From positions 614,304 through 678,303 of the forward strand of contig NZ_VCAO01000001.1 in the NCBI RefSeq assembly GCF_005884405.1: a DNA stretch of 64,000 bases. The letters run 5' to 3'. Below are positions 8,541-17,858 of the stretch, one piece after another. The stretch is from Qipengyuania marisflavi. Lineage in GTDB: Bacteria; Pseudomonadota; Alphaproteobacteria; Sphingomonadales; Sphingomonadaceae. Numbering within the stretch: position 1 is the first letter of the stretch; the number at the start of each line of letters is the position of its first letter. Both the position numbers and the translations under genes were made by a program. The notes beneath the pieces are model-generated. The model was given only the letters and a program-made list of their open reading frames with translations, did no database searches and had not been told where the DNA came from.

Positions 8541-10499
8541 ATGTCCAGCATGGACCTCAAAACAGCAGTTTCTTTCGCACTCCTCGCCGGCACCGCGCTG
8601 GCGACCCCTTCCATTGCCGCAGCACAGGACGGTGCAAGCTGGGACCGGGCGCGGGGAAATCTGGTGGCCAACCAGTCCGGGCAGATTGCTGGCGCCATCA
8701 GTCGCTGGGAGTATCTGATTGGCCGGGACAATTTGTCCTTTGCCGAATATGCCGGCTTCATCACCACCTATCCCGGCTTCCCGCAGGAAGACAAAATGCA
8801 GCGCCGCGCCGAAGCTGCGCTGGACCGTGATGCGGTAACGCCGCAGGCACTGGTTTCATTTTTTGAACGCAACCCGCCGATCACCAACGGTGCCAAGGCG
8901 CGTTATGCGCTGGCGCTGGCCACAATGCAGCGGCCCAATGCCTTTGACGTGGCGCGCGATGCGTGGCGCGGCGGCAGCATGAGCGGCCCTGCAGAAGCCT
9001 ATATACAGGGCCTGTTCGGCGCGCGTCTGACGCCTGCCGATCATGACGCCCGTATGGATGCGCTGCTGTGGCAGAGCGAGACCGAGGCCGCTGCACGCCA
9101 GATCGTCAACGTCTCCCCTGCTATGCGCCAATTGGCGATGGCGCGGCTGGCGCTGGTTCAGGGCGGCTCACCCCAGCAGTCCGGCCTGTCGGTGCCCGGC
9201 GATGCGCGCAGCGATGCGGGCTATGTCTACAATCTCGCACGATATTACCGCAGCAGCGGGCAATTGGCGCAGGCAGTCAACGCCTTGGCCAACCGTCCCG
9301 GCTTTACCGCACCCGCTTTCGATCCCGAGGATTTCATTGGTGAAGCACTGAGGATCGCCAAGGGTGCAGGCGCCGATCCTGCCTCACGCATTGCCGCCAA
9401 TGTCGACGATCTGTTCGCGCCCGGCGCGGATGTCAGCAAGATGGCCTACCGGCTGCGCGATGATTACACGTCGCTGATGTGGCTGGGCGGCACCAAAGCG
9501 CTGTGGCAGCTTGGTGACGGCAATCGCGCTGCCCCCCTGTTCTATCGCTACGGTGCTGCGGCGCAGACTCCGCAAACCCGCTCGAAGGGTTTTTACTGGG
9601 CCGGACTGGCTGCACGCCGTTCGGGCAATGCTGCCGACGCAGCGCGGTATTTCGAGATGGCGGCAAGCTATCCCGACCGTTTCTATGGCCAGCTGGCTCA
9701 CAAGGAGTTGGGCCGTGCGCTGCCGCAAATCGGCGGCGGTGCCCCCGCCCTCCCCAGCGCCGAGCTACGCGCTGAATTCGAACGCAAGCCAGTGGTCGCC
9801 GCGGTTCGCGAAGTGGCACGCGGCGCGCCGTGGCGCACCGGCATCCAGTTCTACCGCGCGCTGGCGCAAAGTGCCGATACGCCGGAAGAACACGCATTGG
9901 TGGCCGAGCTTGCGCGGCAGGTTGGTCGGCGCGATCTGGCCGTTAACGTGGCCGAGGCAGCGGGCGCTGACGGGCTGGATGGCTTTGTCGTCCAAGGCTT
10001 TCCCACCATGCCGGTGCCGTCAGGCGCGGACTGGACGATGGTTCACGCGATCACCCGGCAGGAAAGCCAGTTCGCGGAAAACGCCATCAGCCATGCCGGA
10101 GCGACCGGCCTGATGCAGTTGATGCCGGGCACGGCGCGCGAACAGGCTGGCAAGTTGGGCATCAGCTATATGTCCGCAAACCTGATCGATTCGCCCAGCT
10201 ACAATATCCAGCTGGGCAATGGGTATTTCGCGCGAATGATGAGCTATTACGGTGGCTCCTATCCGCTGGCCGTCGCGGCGTATAATGCCGGGCCGGGCAA
10301 TGTGAACAAATGGATCCGCGCCAATGGCGATCCGCGTCAGGGCAATATCGACTGGCTGCGGTGGATCGAGGAAATCCCGATCTACGAGACCAAGAATTAC
10401 GTCCAGCGCGTGCTCGAAAATGCCGCCGTTTACGAACAGCTCAATCCATCGCAGGTGCGTTATGGCAAACCGCGCACGGTGAGTGACTTCCTACGGTAA
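8541..10499 (+). CDS. Slt-type soluble lytic transglycosylase
   Basis: A 652-residue secreted murein lytic transglycosylase. A signal peptide (cleavage probably after SIAAA, about residue 28) is followed by a long alpha-helical superhelix (about 40-470) and a C-terminal SLT domain. The catalytic Glu is at about 508 in ITRQESQF. The family motifs GATGLMQLMPGTA and AVAAYNAGPGNVNKWI follow. The enzyme cleaves the glycan backbone to 1,6-anhydro products. The ATG at 8541 has AAGGAG 12 bases upstream; a second in-frame ATG lies three codons later. It is divergent from dapA, an arrangement that links cell-wall precursor supply and turnover. Confidence 0.95.
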   Translation: MSSMDLKTAVSFALLAGTALATPSIAAAQDGASWDRARGNLVANQSGQIAGAISRWEYLIGRDNLSFAEYAGFITTYPGFPQEDKMQRRAEAALDRDAVTPQALVSFFERNPPITNGAKARYALALATMQRPNAFDVARDAWRGGSMSGPAEAYIQGLFGARLTPADHDARMDALLWQSETEAAARQIVNVSPAMRQLAMARLALVQGGSPQQSGLSVPGDARSDAGYVYNLARYYRSSGQLAQAVNALANRPGFTAPAFDPEDFIGEALRIAKGAGADPASRIAANVDDLFAPGADVSKMAYRLRDDYTSLMWLGGTKALWQLGDGNRAAPLFYRYGAAAQTPQTRSKGFYWAGLAARRSGNAADAARYFEMAASYPDRFYGQLAHKELGRALPQIGGGAPALPSAELRAEFERKPVVAAVREVARGAPWRTGIQFYRALAQSADTPEEHALVAELARQVGRRDLAVNVAEAAGADGLDGFVVQGFPTMPVPSGADWTMVHAITRQESQFAENAISHAGATGLMQLMPGTAREQAGKLGISYMSANLIDSPSYNIQLGNGYFARMMSYYGGSYPLAVAAYNAGPGNVNKWIRANGDPRQGNIDWLRWIEEIPIYETKNYVQRVLENAAVYEQLNPSQVRYGKPRTVSDFLR

Positions 10500-10521
10500 G
10501 ATGCGCTAAAGCAGCAGGCAG

Positions 10522-11001
10522 ATGTCTGCGCCAAGCAATCCGATTACGCCAGCTGGCTATAGAGCGCTGAAAGCGCGCTATGACCAATTGCTGGGCACCG
10601 AACGCCCGGCGATTTGCGAAATCGTCAGCTGGGCGGCGGGCAATGGTGACCGCAGCGAAAATGGCGATTACCTGTATGGCCGTAAACGGATGCGCGAGAT
10701 CGACCGCGAGCTGGCGCATCTCTCACGGCGGATGAAATCGTCACGGGTTTTGGTGCCTGCGGAACAACCCGACAAGAGCCTGGCCTTCTTCGGCGCGACC
10801 GTCACTTTGGCTGACGAGAATGATGCACAGCAAAGCGTGACGCTGGTGGGTGATGACGAACAGGATGTTGTGGCGGGCCGGATTGGCTGGTCTTCGCCAA
10901 TGGCCCGCGCGCTGAAAGGCGCGGCGGTGGGCGATCTGCGCACCGTGCGTCTGCCCGGCGGCGTGAAGGAATGGGAATTGGTGGCAATCGCCTATGCGTA
11001 A
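10522..11001 (+). CDS. greB: transcription elongation factor GreB
   Basis: A 159-residue Gre factor. The N-terminal coiled coil carries the GreB-type signature GDRSENGDYLYGRKRMREID (about residues 42-61), whose acidic tip residues enter the RNA polymerase secondary channel and stimulate cleavage of backtracked RNA. The C-terminal FKBP-like domain (ATVTLADEN to the end) is complete. The YGRKRMREID form favours GreB over GreA. The end overlaps the next gene by eight bases, suggesting co-transcription. Confidence 0.92.
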   Translation: MSAPSNPITPAGYRALKARYDQLLGTERPAICEIVSWAAGNGDRSENGDYLYGRKRMREIDRELAHLSRRMKSSRVLVPAEQPDKSLAFFGATVTLADENDAQQSVTLVGDDEQDVVAGRIGWSSPMARALKGAAVGDLRTVRLPGGVKEWELVAIAYA

Positions 11002-11485
11002 AATGCTGCCCGTTGTTATGTTGCTTGCGCTTGCGGCACCCTTGGCAGCCAAGGACAGCCTTGGCGTGTTTTCCGGATGGGGCGCATTCCGCGATGCGAC
11101 TGTGCCGCGCTGCTATGCCATCGCCATGCCCGCCGCGAGCCGCGCCGCGCGCGACTTCGAACCCTTCGCCACCATCGCCACCTGGCCGAAACACGGCATT
11201 CGCGGGCAAGTCCATTTCCGCCTGTCGCGGCAATTGGCCAAAGGCGCACGGATCAGTCTGCAAATCGGTCGGCAGAGTTTTCGCCTGACAGGCGGCGGTG
11301 CAGATGCCTGGTCCGCCGATCGCCGCATGGATGCCGCAATTGTCGCTGCCATGCGGTCGGCTACCAGTATGGCGCTTAGCGCCACTGACAGCGCAGGGCG
11401 GCGCTTCACCAACAGCTATAGCCTGGGCGGAGCCGCTACTGCGATGGATGCGGCCACCGTCGCCTGTTCACGAAGCAGCAGATAG
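10994..11485 (+). CDS. secreted protein, possibly IalB-like
   Basis: A 163-residue protein with a clear signal peptide (MRKMLPVVMLLALAAPLAA). The mature part begins KDSLGVFSGWGAFRD and has two Cys (in VPRCYAIAM and near the C-terminus), so a disulphide is possible. The WGAF...CYA pattern resembles the invasion-associated locus B (IalB) family, but the match is weak and I would not assign a function. It overlaps the end of greB by eight bases and is followed by a bidirectional hairpin. Confidence 0.75.
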   Translation: MRKMLPVVMLLALAAPLAAKDSLGVFSGWGAFRDATVPRCYAIAMPAASRAARDFEPFATIATWPKHGIRGQVHFRLSRQLAKGARISLQIGRQSFRLTGGGADAWSADRRMDAAIVAAMRSATSMALSATDSAGRRFTNSYSLGGAATAMDAATVACSRSSR

Positions 11486-11490
11486 CACAA

Positions 11491-11522
11491 GAGCCGGAAG
11501 CGCACTCAAGCGCCCCCGGCTC
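11491..11522. terminator. bidirectional hairpin between convergent genes
   Basis: GAGCCGG (11491-11497) pairs with CCGGCTC (11516-11522), and an inner GCGC pair extends the stem. It lies between the convergent secreted-protein and outer-membrane-protein genes. There is no long T-run on either side, so termination would be weak or need help. Confidence 0.45.
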
Positions 11523-11546
11523 CTGTAATGACTTCAGAACAAACGC

Positions 11547-12212
11547 TTAGAAGCGCATGCCGACACCGGCCATGATCTGATGACGGTCGAGATCGACGTT
11601 GAAGTCTGGCGTGGTTGCGCCGCTGGCGAATACAACTTCACCGTCCTGATAATTCGAATAACGATATTCGAAATTCACATAGGTGCGCGGATTGATGGCA
11701 TATTCCAGGCCCGCACCGGCGCGCCAGCCGTCCAGCTTGAAATCGCGGCGCGTTTCGGTCGTGCCGTCATTTGTCAAAATGTTCAGCTTGGCATTGGTGT
11801 AGCCGCCCTTGGCATAAAGCAGGACGTCAGGGGCAACCTTGGCACCGACGCGCGCGCCGATGTAGAGATCGCGGCCTGCATCAACGCTGCCGAAGCCGAA
11901 GCCTTCGAAATCGCCATTGCTGAATTCGGTCTTGGCTGTCGAATCCGCATATTCGCCTTCGATACCGACCACTGCACCGCCGAGATCGACATCGTATCCG
12001 GCGACTACACCGTAAGCGACACCGTCGATCGACTGGTCGTTATTGTTGCGCTCGTTATCCGCATCGACGCTGCTGCCAGCCTGGACGGCGTCATAGCCAG
12101 CGGTAACACCTGCTCGAAAGCCGGTGAAAGTGCTATCTGTATCCTGCGCCATGGCGGGGGTTGCAGCGGCAAGCATGGTTCCTGCGACGAGAAGGGCTGT
12201 TGCCTTGTTCAT
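11547..12212 (-). CDS. outer membrane beta-barrel protein
   Basis: A 221-residue protein with a signal peptide cleaved after PAMA-Q (about residue 22), followed by repeated amphipathic strands such as GVVAGYDVDLGGAVVGIEGEY and YVNFEYRYSNY. It ends in MRF, the C-terminal aromatic residue recognised by BAM. This is the Omp25/Opa-like small porin type (eight strands expected), probably a structural outer-membrane protein. A GGAG ribosome site precedes the ATG. The 300-base region upstream up to rlmN contains its promoter, but I see no clear hexamers. Confidence 0.9.
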   Translation of the reverse strand: MNKATALLVAGTMLAAATPAMAQDTDSTFTGFRAGVTAGYDAVQAGSSVDADNERNNNDQSIDGVAYGVVAGYDVDLGGAVVGIEGEYADSTAKTEFSNGDFEGFGFGSVDAGRDLYIGARVGAKVAPDVLLYAKGGYTNAKLNILTNDGTTETRRDFKLDGWRAGAGLEYAINPRTYVNFEYRYSNYQDGEVVFASGATTPDFNVDLDRHQIMAGVGMRF

Positions 12213-12511
12213 GATGTACTCCGTTTCTTTCTTGTTTGTCCCGCAGCTTTCGTGCCGCGTGGACCAATCAAACGGAGGATACGGCAGAGAGTTTCATTAA
12301 CCCTGCACAACAGAAAAACGTTGTTTTAAAGCCACAACTTTACCGACAAATGGTGGATTTCCGCCGACGAACTGCAGCTTGCCAATCACCGTCGACAAAG
12401 CGCCATAATTGCGCGACGAAAAGCGGGAACCCGCCGCATCGATGCGTGTTTGCGCGCGGCGCGCACAGGTGCTTTGCTTTGCGCGGCCAAGCGCCTATAT
12501 GCGCGGTTCTC

Positions 12512-13750
12512 ATGGCCGACACCAATCTGATGAGCATCCCCGGGCAAATTGACCCGGTTCCCGTCGCGCGCGACATAACCCCGCGCGCCGATGGCCGCAC
12601 CGACTTGCTCGGGCTGCCCAAGGCCCGCATTCGCGAGCTGTTCGAACAGGCCGGGCTCGACGCCAAACAGGCTAAGCTGCGCGCCAAACAGGTGTATCAC
12701 TGGCTGTACCACCGCGGCGTGACCGAATTCGCCGCGATGACCGACATCGCAAAGACCATGCGCCCGTGGCTGACCGAGCATTTCATCGTCGGGCGGCCCG
12801 AAGTGGTCGAGGCGCAGCATTCAGTCGATGGCACGCGCAAATGGCTGCTGAGAACCGATGACGGTCACGAGTTCGAGATGGTGTTCATCCCCGACGAGGA
12901 TCGCGGCACTCTGTGTGTCTCCAGCCAGGTCGGCTGTACGCTGAACTGCACATTCTGTCACACCGGCACGATGCGGCTGGTGCGCAATCTGACGCCGGGC
13001 GAGATCGTCGGTCAGGTTATGCTGGCACGCGATGCGCTGGGCGAATGGCCCAAGGGCAAGATGGATTTCGCCGAGGATGCGGACGAAACCGAATACCGCG
13101 CCGATGGCCGCCTGCTCACCAACATCGTGATGATGGGCATGGGCGAGCCGCTGTATAATTTCGACAATGTCCGTGATGCGCTGAAGCTGGTGATGGACGG
13201 CGAGGGTCTGGCCCTGTCGAAGCGCCGCATCACGCTGTCAACCAGCGGCGTCGTGCCGATGATGGCGAAATGCGGCGAAGAAATCGGTGTCAATCTGGCG
13301 GTCAGCCTGCACGCCGTGACCAAGGAAGTGCGCGACGAGATCGTTCCGATCAACCGCAAATACGGCATCGAAGAATTGCTCTCCGCCTGCGCCGCATACC
13401 CCGGCGCCAGCAATGCCCGGCGTATCACCTTCGAATATGTCATGCTGAAGGATAAGAACGACAGCGACGATGACGCGCATGAGCTGGTCCGGCTGATCAA
13501 ACAGTATGGCCTGCCCGCCAAGGTCAATCTGATCCCGTTCAATCCGTGGCCCGGCGCAGTCTATGAATGCTCCGAACCCACCCGCATTCGCTCGTTCTCC
13601 AACATCGTGTTCGAGCACGGCATTTCCGCGCCGATCCGCACCCCGCGTGGTCGCGATATCGATGCTGCCTGTGGTCAGCTGAAAACTGCAGCCGAGAAGA
13701 AGAGCCGCGCCCAGCTTGACCGTGAGGCGGCGGCAGCTCTGGCGCAGTGA
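12512..13750 (+). CDS. rlmN: dual-specificity rRNA/tRNA adenine-C2 methyltransferase RlmN
   Basis: A 412-residue radical-SAM enzyme that methylates C2 of A2503 in 23S rRNA and A37 in some tRNAs. The iron-sulphur motif is C142-x3-C146-x2-C149 (CTLNCTFC), preceded by the [19 protein letters not shown] block and followed by [13 protein letters not shown] and the SGVVPM segment. The conserved methyl-carrying Cys is probably the one in GAVYECSEP. The frame is open from 12236, but the ATG at 12512 gives normal family length. The stop overlaps the GTG start of the next methyltransferase, so the two genes are translationally coupled. Confidence 0.96.
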   Translation: MADTNLMSIPGQIDPVPVARDITPRADGRTDLLGLPKARIRELFEQAGLDAKQAKLRAKQVYHWLYHRGVTEFAAMTDIAKTMRPWLTEHFIVGRPEVVEAQHSVDGTRKWLLRTDDGHEFEMVFIPDEDRGTLCVSSQVGCTLNCTFCHTGTMRLVRNLTPGEIVGQVMLARDALGEWPKGKMDFAEDADETEYRADGRLLTNIVMMGMGEPLYNFDNVRDALKLVMDGEGLALSKRRITLSTSGVVPMMAKCGEEIGVNLAVSLHAVTKEVRDEIVPINRKYGIEELLSACAAYPGASNARRITFEYVMLKDKNDSDDDAHELVRLIKQYGLPAKVNLIPFNPWPGAVYECSEPTRIRSFSNIVFEHGISAPIRTPRGRDIDAACGQLKTAAEKKSRAQLDREAAAALAQ

Positions 13751-14337
13751 GCGACCCGGCGACACTGGCGTTCTATGAACAGCAGGCGCCGCAATACACC
13801 GCCAGCACGGCCCAGATGCATCACCGGCATCTCGACCCCTTTCTAACCCGCCTGGCTGACGGCGCTCACGTTCTCGAACTGGGCTGCGGCGCGGGGCGCG
13901 ATGCGGCGCGGATGATCGAGCATGGCTTCGTTGTAGATGCCACCGATGCCGCCGCAGCGATGGTTCGCAAGGCTCAGGAACGGTTCGGGATAGCAGCGCG
14001 CCAGATGCGTTTCGATGACCTTTGTGCTGACTCTGAATATGACGCGGTATGGGCGCATGCCTGCCTGATCCATGTCGCACGTGCCGATTTCCCCGCTGTG
14101 CTGGCGGCCATAAACCGTGCGCTGCGGCCAGGCGGTTGGCATTTCGCCAATTACAAATTGGGGGATGGCGAAGGGCGCGATTTGCTGGGCAGGCTGCACA
14201 ATTTCCCCTCAGCCGAATGGCTTACCGCGGCCTATTTCGCTGCTGGCTTCGAAATTGTCGAAACGGAGAGCTATCCCGGTCAGGGCGCTGACGGCACGCA
14301 GCGTGACTGGATAGCCATGACGCTGCGTAAAGCATGA
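13747..14337 (+). CDS. class I SAM-dependent methyltransferase
   Basis: A 196-residue protein with the SAM motif [15 protein letters not shown] (about residues 39-53), the acidic strand end VVDATDAA, and the post-II motif [13 protein letters not shown]. It belongs to the Methyltransf_11/25 (UbiE-like) group; the substrate is unknown. The start is GTG at 13747, sharing bases with the rlmN stop (GTGA), and the stop shares bases with the next ATG (ATGA). It is therefore the middle gene of a tight three-gene operon. Confidence 0.88.
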   Translation: MSDPATLAFYEQQAPQYTASTAQMHHRHLDPFLTRLADGAHVLELGCGAGRDAARMIEHGFVVDATDAAAAMVRKAQERFGIAARQMRFDDLCADSEYDAVWAHACLIHVARADFPAVLAAINRALRPGGWHFANYKLGDGEGRDLLGRLHNFPSAEWLTAAYFAAGFEIVETESYPGQGADGTQRDWIAMTLRKA

Positions 14338-14984
14338 CCGGCTCAGCCACCCTTCTCGCCCTGTGCGTGGGCCAGCCGCAGCCGCTTGCCGGTGGCAAGA
14401 AAAGCGCAATCGACAAGCGCCCCATCGAAGGCAGCGTCCACATTGGGACTATGGGGCTGGCAGGCGATACGCAGGTCGACAAGCGCTATCACGGCGGTGA
14501 ACATATGGCGGTGCATCATTATGCAGCCGACCATTATCCCTATTGGCGTGAGCAATTGCCGGGCGTTGATCCTCTGACCAATCCAGGCGCGTTTGGCGAA
14601 AACCTGCACGCCAGCGGCCTGACCGAACCCGATGTCTATATCGGCGACCGCTATCGCCTTGGCTCAGCCCTGCTGGAGGTCAGCATGGGCCGCCAGCCAT
14701 GCAACACGCTGCAACGCCACTTTGCGCGCGATGATATGGTGCGGCGGATCATCGCAAATCACCGCTGCGGGTGGTATTACCGTGTGCTTGAAGAAGGCGC
14801 CGCGCAGGCTGGTGACACGTTCTCGCTGGTTGGACGACCGCAAGAGCGCTGGAGCGTGGATCGCGCCTTTGCCCTGCTGTTCGATCCGAAATTCAAACGC
14901 ACGCCGGGCGATGCGCAGGATTTGCTCGCGCTTCCCGCACTTGGCCCGAAATGGCAGGCGAAATGCACAGCAAAGCGCCGCTAG
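14334..14984 (+). CDS. MOSC domain protein (YiiM-like)
   Basis: A 216-residue protein with the YiiM/MOSC pattern: GLAGDTQVDKRYHGGEHMAVHHY near residue 40-62, FGENLHASGLTE around 85-95, and the conserved Cys in GRQPCNTL. A short 3-alpha segment follows (RAFALLFDP). MOSC domains bind molybdenum cofactor and YiiM reduces N-hydroxylated compounds; the partner here is unknown. It is the last gene of the rlmN operon. A separate molybdopterin enzyme is encoded 2 kb downstream, but I see no direct link. Confidence 0.88.
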   Translation: MTGSATLLALCVGQPQPLAGGKKSAIDKRPIEGSVHIGTMGLAGDTQVDKRYHGGEHMAVHHYAADHYPYWREQLPGVDPLTNPGAFGENLHASGLTEPDVYIGDRYRLGSALLEVSMGRQPCNTLQRHFARDDMVRRIIANHRCGWYYRVLEEGAAQAGDTFSLVGRPQERWSVDRAFALLFDPKFKRTPGDAQDLLALPALGPKWQAKCTAKRR

Positions 14985-15022
14985 ACCGCTCGCTTCATCG
15001 CATCATAACAGTCAATTTATCG

Positions 15023-15038
15023 CTAATTTCGGCTTAAC
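15023..15038 (+). promoter_or_regulatory. possible CtrA site
   Basis: CTAA-N7-TTAAC matches the CtrA full-site pattern TTAA-N7-TTAAC with one mismatch. It lies about 80 bases before the glycine-zipper gene. Chance occurrence is possible. The idea fits only because cckA, the top of the CtrA pathway, is present. Confidence 0.3.
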
Positions 15039-15119
15039 AGCGTTCGTTCAGCGTGCGTTGTAATGGCAGGTTGCACCCATGCTCCAGCAGAAAAATTACA
15101 GACAGGATATGGGGTCGCC

Positions 15120-15587
15120 ATGAAGAAAATTGCACTTTCTTTCGCCGCCGCAGCGCTGGCATTGACCGGTCTTGGCACAGCCGCCCCCGCGCTAGCGGAT
15201 CCGCCGCATTGGGCGCAGGCGCATGGCAAGCACAAGAAGCATTCCAAACGCGGCAAGCGTTACAAGCACAAGGCCAAGCATCACCGCAGCTATTACCGCG
15301 CTCCGGCACGCCAGGTCCGTGTGGTTCGCGTCTATGATGACCGCGGATATTACGTCCAGCCGCGCCGCGTCAGCCGGTCCTCCTATGTCTGGCGTGGCCG
15401 CGACAACCGCTATTACTGCCGCCGCGACAACGGGACCACGGGTCTGCTGATCGGTGCTGGTGTCGGCGCGCTGGCGGGTCATGAACTTGCCGGCCGCGGT
15501 GACAAGACGCTGGGCGCGCTGCTCGGTGCGGCGGCGGGCGGTCTGCTTGGCCGCTCGATCGATCGCGGCGATATGCAGTGCCGCTAA
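15120..15587 (+). CDS. glycine-zipper 2TM domain secreted protein
   Basis: A 155-residue protein. A signal peptide (ending near APALADPP) is followed by a very basic His/Lys/Arg/Tyr-rich stretch (about residues 33-100) and a C-terminal glycine-zipper hairpin (GLLIGAGVGALAGHELAG... LGAAAGGLLG). This is the RcnB/'17 kDa surface antigen'-like arrangement frequent in Sphingomonadales; it is probably associated with the outer membrane or periplasm. The in-frame region upstream to 15063 is not needed because the ATG at 15120 starts a clean signal peptide. A strong terminator follows. Confidence 0.82.
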   Translation: MKKIALSFAAAALALTGLGTAAPALADPPHWAQAHGKHKKHSKRGKRYKHKAKHHRSYYRAPARQVRVVRVYDDRGYYVQPRRVSRSSYVWRGRDNRYYCRRDNGTTGLLIGAGVGALAGHELAGRGDKTLGALLGAAAGGLLGRSIDRGDMQCR

Positions 15588-15624
15588 AACACAACGAGGG
15601 GTAACAGCCCTTCGGTGTCGCAGG

Positions 15625-15660
15625 GCGCGCCGTCACCTTCGGGTGGCGGCGCGCTTTTCT
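15625..15660 (+). terminator. intrinsic terminator
   Basis: A 13-bp stem (GCGCGCCGTCACC with GGTGGCGGCGCGC, one G-T wobble) around a TTCG loop, followed by TTTTCTTT. It ends the glycine-zipper transcript. Confidence 0.85.
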
Positions 15661-15691
15661 TTGCGCGGCCAGCCGCTATGGTCGCCAGCAG

Positions 15692-16462
15692 ATGGCCGTA
15701 CACAGACCTTCAGTGCTCGTTACAGGGGGCGCAAAACGCGTTGGCGCGGCCATCGCGCGCGCATTTGGGGCGGCGGGTTGGCACGTCGTAATACACTACC
15801 ACCGCTCCTCTGCGGAGGCCGAGGCGCTCGCCGCACAATTGGACAGTGCCGAAACGGTCGTTTGCGATCTTGCCGATGGCGATGCTTCCGCAGCAATGAT
15901 CGCTGCGCTGGCGGCGCGGCTTAAGGATTGGAGCGCCCTGATCAATTGCGCCGGGATATTTCAACCCGACGCTGTAACCGCGCTCGATCCCGATACGAAT
16001 ACACGGGCAATGCAGATCAATGCCCGCTCTCCCGCCCGCATGGCGCAGGCCTATCTGCAGCACGCGCGCGCAGACAATGGGCGGCGCGTTATCATGGTCA
16101 CCGACCAGAAACTGGCCAATCCCAACCCCGATTTCTTTAGCTACACCATGAGCAAGCACGCGCTGGGGGCGACGGTGCCGATGCTGGCAATGGGCGCTGC
16201 CGGGTCGGATGACCGTGTCTATGCGCTGGCACCCGGTGCGATATTGCCCAGCCATGACCAATCCGAGGCCGAGACCGAGATTTCGCACCGCCTCAATCTG
16301 CTGCGCCGCAAGACCGCCCCTGAAGAAGTCGCCGAAGCAGCGCTGTTTCTGGCTGACGGCGTGCTTGCCACCGGACAGACCCTGTTCGTCGACAGCGGGC
16401 AGCATTTGCTGGCGCAGGACCGCGACGTCATATTCCTTGCCAGAGAAGGCGCATCGGCATGA
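15692..16462 (+). CDS. SDR family oxidoreductase, pteridine-reductase (FolM/PTR1)-like
   Basis: A 256-residue short-chain dehydrogenase. The cofactor motif is TGGAKRVG, where the Arg is typical of NADPH-dependent pteridine reductases. The catalytic set is Tyr-x3-Lys in FSYTMSKHALG, and the usual Ser is replaced by Asp (in MVTDQK) exactly 13 residues before the Tyr, as in PTR1 (Asp-Tyr-Lys). It probably reduces dihydrobiopterin or dihydrofolate-like pterins. The stop overlaps the ATG of the cytochrome b gene, and a molybdopterin enzyme follows, so this forms one operon. Pterin chemistry may be the common theme, which is inference. Confidence 0.85.
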   Translation: MAVHRPSVLVTGGAKRVGAAIARAFGAAGWHVVIHYHRSSAEAEALAAQLDSAETVVCDLADGDASAAMIAALAARLKDWSALINCAGIFQPDAVTALDPDTNTRAMQINARSPARMAQAYLQHARADNGRRVIMVTDQKLANPNPDFFSYTMSKHALGATVPMLAMGAAGSDDRVYALAPGAILPSHDQSEAETEISHRLNLLRRKTAPEEVAEAALFLADGVLATGQTLFVDSGQHLLAQDRDVIFLAREGASA

Positions 16463-17121
16463 AGCGCCACGCGATTTCCACCCGGATCTGGCACTGGCTG
16501 AACCTGATCTGCGTGGTCGTGCTGTTCATGTCGGGGCTGACCATTTCGAATGGTCACCGGCGGCTGTATTGGGGCGATTGGGGCTTTGCGGCGGGCACTG
16601 AATGGCTCGCCGTTCCCCGCTTCCCCGACTGGATGACTATCCCCGGCCATTACAGTCTGGCGGTGGCGCGTGACTGGCATACTTTGATGGCGTGGCCCTT
16701 CGCGCTGGGATTGCTGTTCGGCTGGGCCGCGATGCTGGCAAACCGGCACTTCAAACGCGATATCGCCACCAACCGCAAGGAATGGCGTCCGGCGCAGATC
16801 AAGCGTGACATAGCCGCGCATCTGCGACTCGATTTCGATCACGGCGCGGGCAAGTACAATTTCCTGCAAAAGCTCGCTTACGGCCTCGTGCTCGGTGTGT
16901 TTCTGCCGATGATGGTGTTCACCGGCATTGCGATCAGTCCGGGGATGGAGCCCAGCTTTGGCTGGCTGGTCGATCTGCTGGGCGGCCGCCAATCGGCGCG
17001 CAGCTTCCACTTCCTGTTCGCTTTTGCGCTGTTCGGCTTCTTCATCGTCCATGTAGCTCTGGTTTTGCTGTCAAAGCCGCTCAGGCAAATCCGCGACATG
17101 ATTACAGGGGGCACAGCATGA
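16459..17121 (+). CDS. cytochrome b561-type membrane subunit
   Basis: A 220-residue integral membrane protein with four predicted helices and candidate haem-ligand histidines in TRIWHWLNL, RDWHTLMAW, RSFHFLFAF and FIVHVALVL. It belongs to the Ni-hydrogenase/formate dehydrogenase b-type cytochrome family rather than to MsrQ. It overlaps the SDR gene upstream and the molybdopterin gene downstream by four bases each. The likely role is to pass electrons between the quinone pool and the periplasmic molybdopterin subunit. Confidence 0.88.
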   Translation: MKRHAISTRIWHWLNLICVVVLFMSGLTISNGHRRLYWGDWGFAAGTEWLAVPRFPDWMTIPGHYSLAVARDWHTLMAWPFALGLLFGWAAMLANRHFKRDIATNRKEWRPAQIKRDIAAHLRLDFDHGAGKYNFLQKLAYGLVLGVFLPMMVFTGIAISPGMEPSFGWLVDLLGGRQSARSFHFLFAFALFGFFIVHVALVLLSKPLRQIRDMITGGTA

Positions 17122-17858
17122 AACGCCGGAACTTCCTCGTCGCTGCTGGTGCCGCCTTTGTAGCAGGCTGCAACAAAGTTGCAGACAGCGATTTCGGGCA
17201 GGGAATGTTCGACGCAGCAGAGCGCTGGCACAAGGGCGCACACCGGCTGCTGACCAGCCGCGATGCGCTCGCCCCCGAATACCCCCGCAGTGCAGTCTCG
17301 CCCTATTTTCGCGGCAATGGGTCGGTCGATCCGAAGAATGGCGATTACCCGCGCCATGTGACCGAAAGCTTTGCCAATTGGCAGCTTGAGGTTGGCGGGC
17401 TGGTCGACAATCCGCTGACGCTCACGCTCGACAATATCCGCAAGCTGCCGCAGCGCACGCAGATTACACGGCATGATTGCGTTGAGGGGTGGAGCGCGAT
17501 TGGCGAATGGACCGGACCGCAACTGTCCTTGCTGCTCGACGCCGCAAGGGTTCAGGATCAGGCGCGCTTCATCATCTTCCGCTGTGCTGACGAGCTGGGC
17601 GGTAGCGCCTATTACGAAAGCGTCGATCTGGAAGACGCCTATCACCCGCAGACCATTGTCGCGCACCGCCTCAATGGCGACCCGCTACCGATCAAGAACG
17701 GTGCGCCGCTGCGGATGCGGATCGAGCGGCAGCTGGGTTACAAGCACGCCAAATACCTTACCGGGATCGAAGCGGTCGCCAGCCTGGACGGCATCGGTGA
17801 TGGCAAAGGCGGCTATTGGGAAGATCGCGCCGATTACCAATGGTATGCCGGGATCTGA
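17118..17858 (+). CDS. molybdopterin-dependent oxidoreductase (sulfite oxidase/MsrP fold)
   Basis: A 246-residue protein. The N-terminus combines a twin-arginine-like motif (MKRRNFLVAAG) with a lipobox (VAGC at residue 18), so it is probably a Tat-exported lipoprotein. The Moco domain has the Mo-ligand Cys at about 121 in TRHDCVEGW and a second conserved block, SAYYESVDLEDAYHPQT, plus RQLGYKHAKYLTGIE. Together with the cytochrome b it resembles MsrPQ (periplasmic methionine sulfoxide reductase) in layout, but the membrane partner belongs to a different family, so the substrate is open. Confidence 0.9.
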   Translation: MKRRNFLVAAGAAFVAGCNKVADSDFGQGMFDAAERWHKGAHRLLTSRDALAPEYPRSAVSPYFRGNGSVDPKNGDYPRHVTESFANWQLEVGGLVDNPLTLTLDNIRKLPQRTQITRHDCVEGWSAIGEWTGPQLSLLLDAARVQDQARFIIFRCADELGGSAYYESVDLEDAYHPQTIVAHRLNGDPLPIKNGAPLRMRIERQLGYKHAKYLTGIEAVASLDGIGDGKGGYWEDRADYQWYAGI

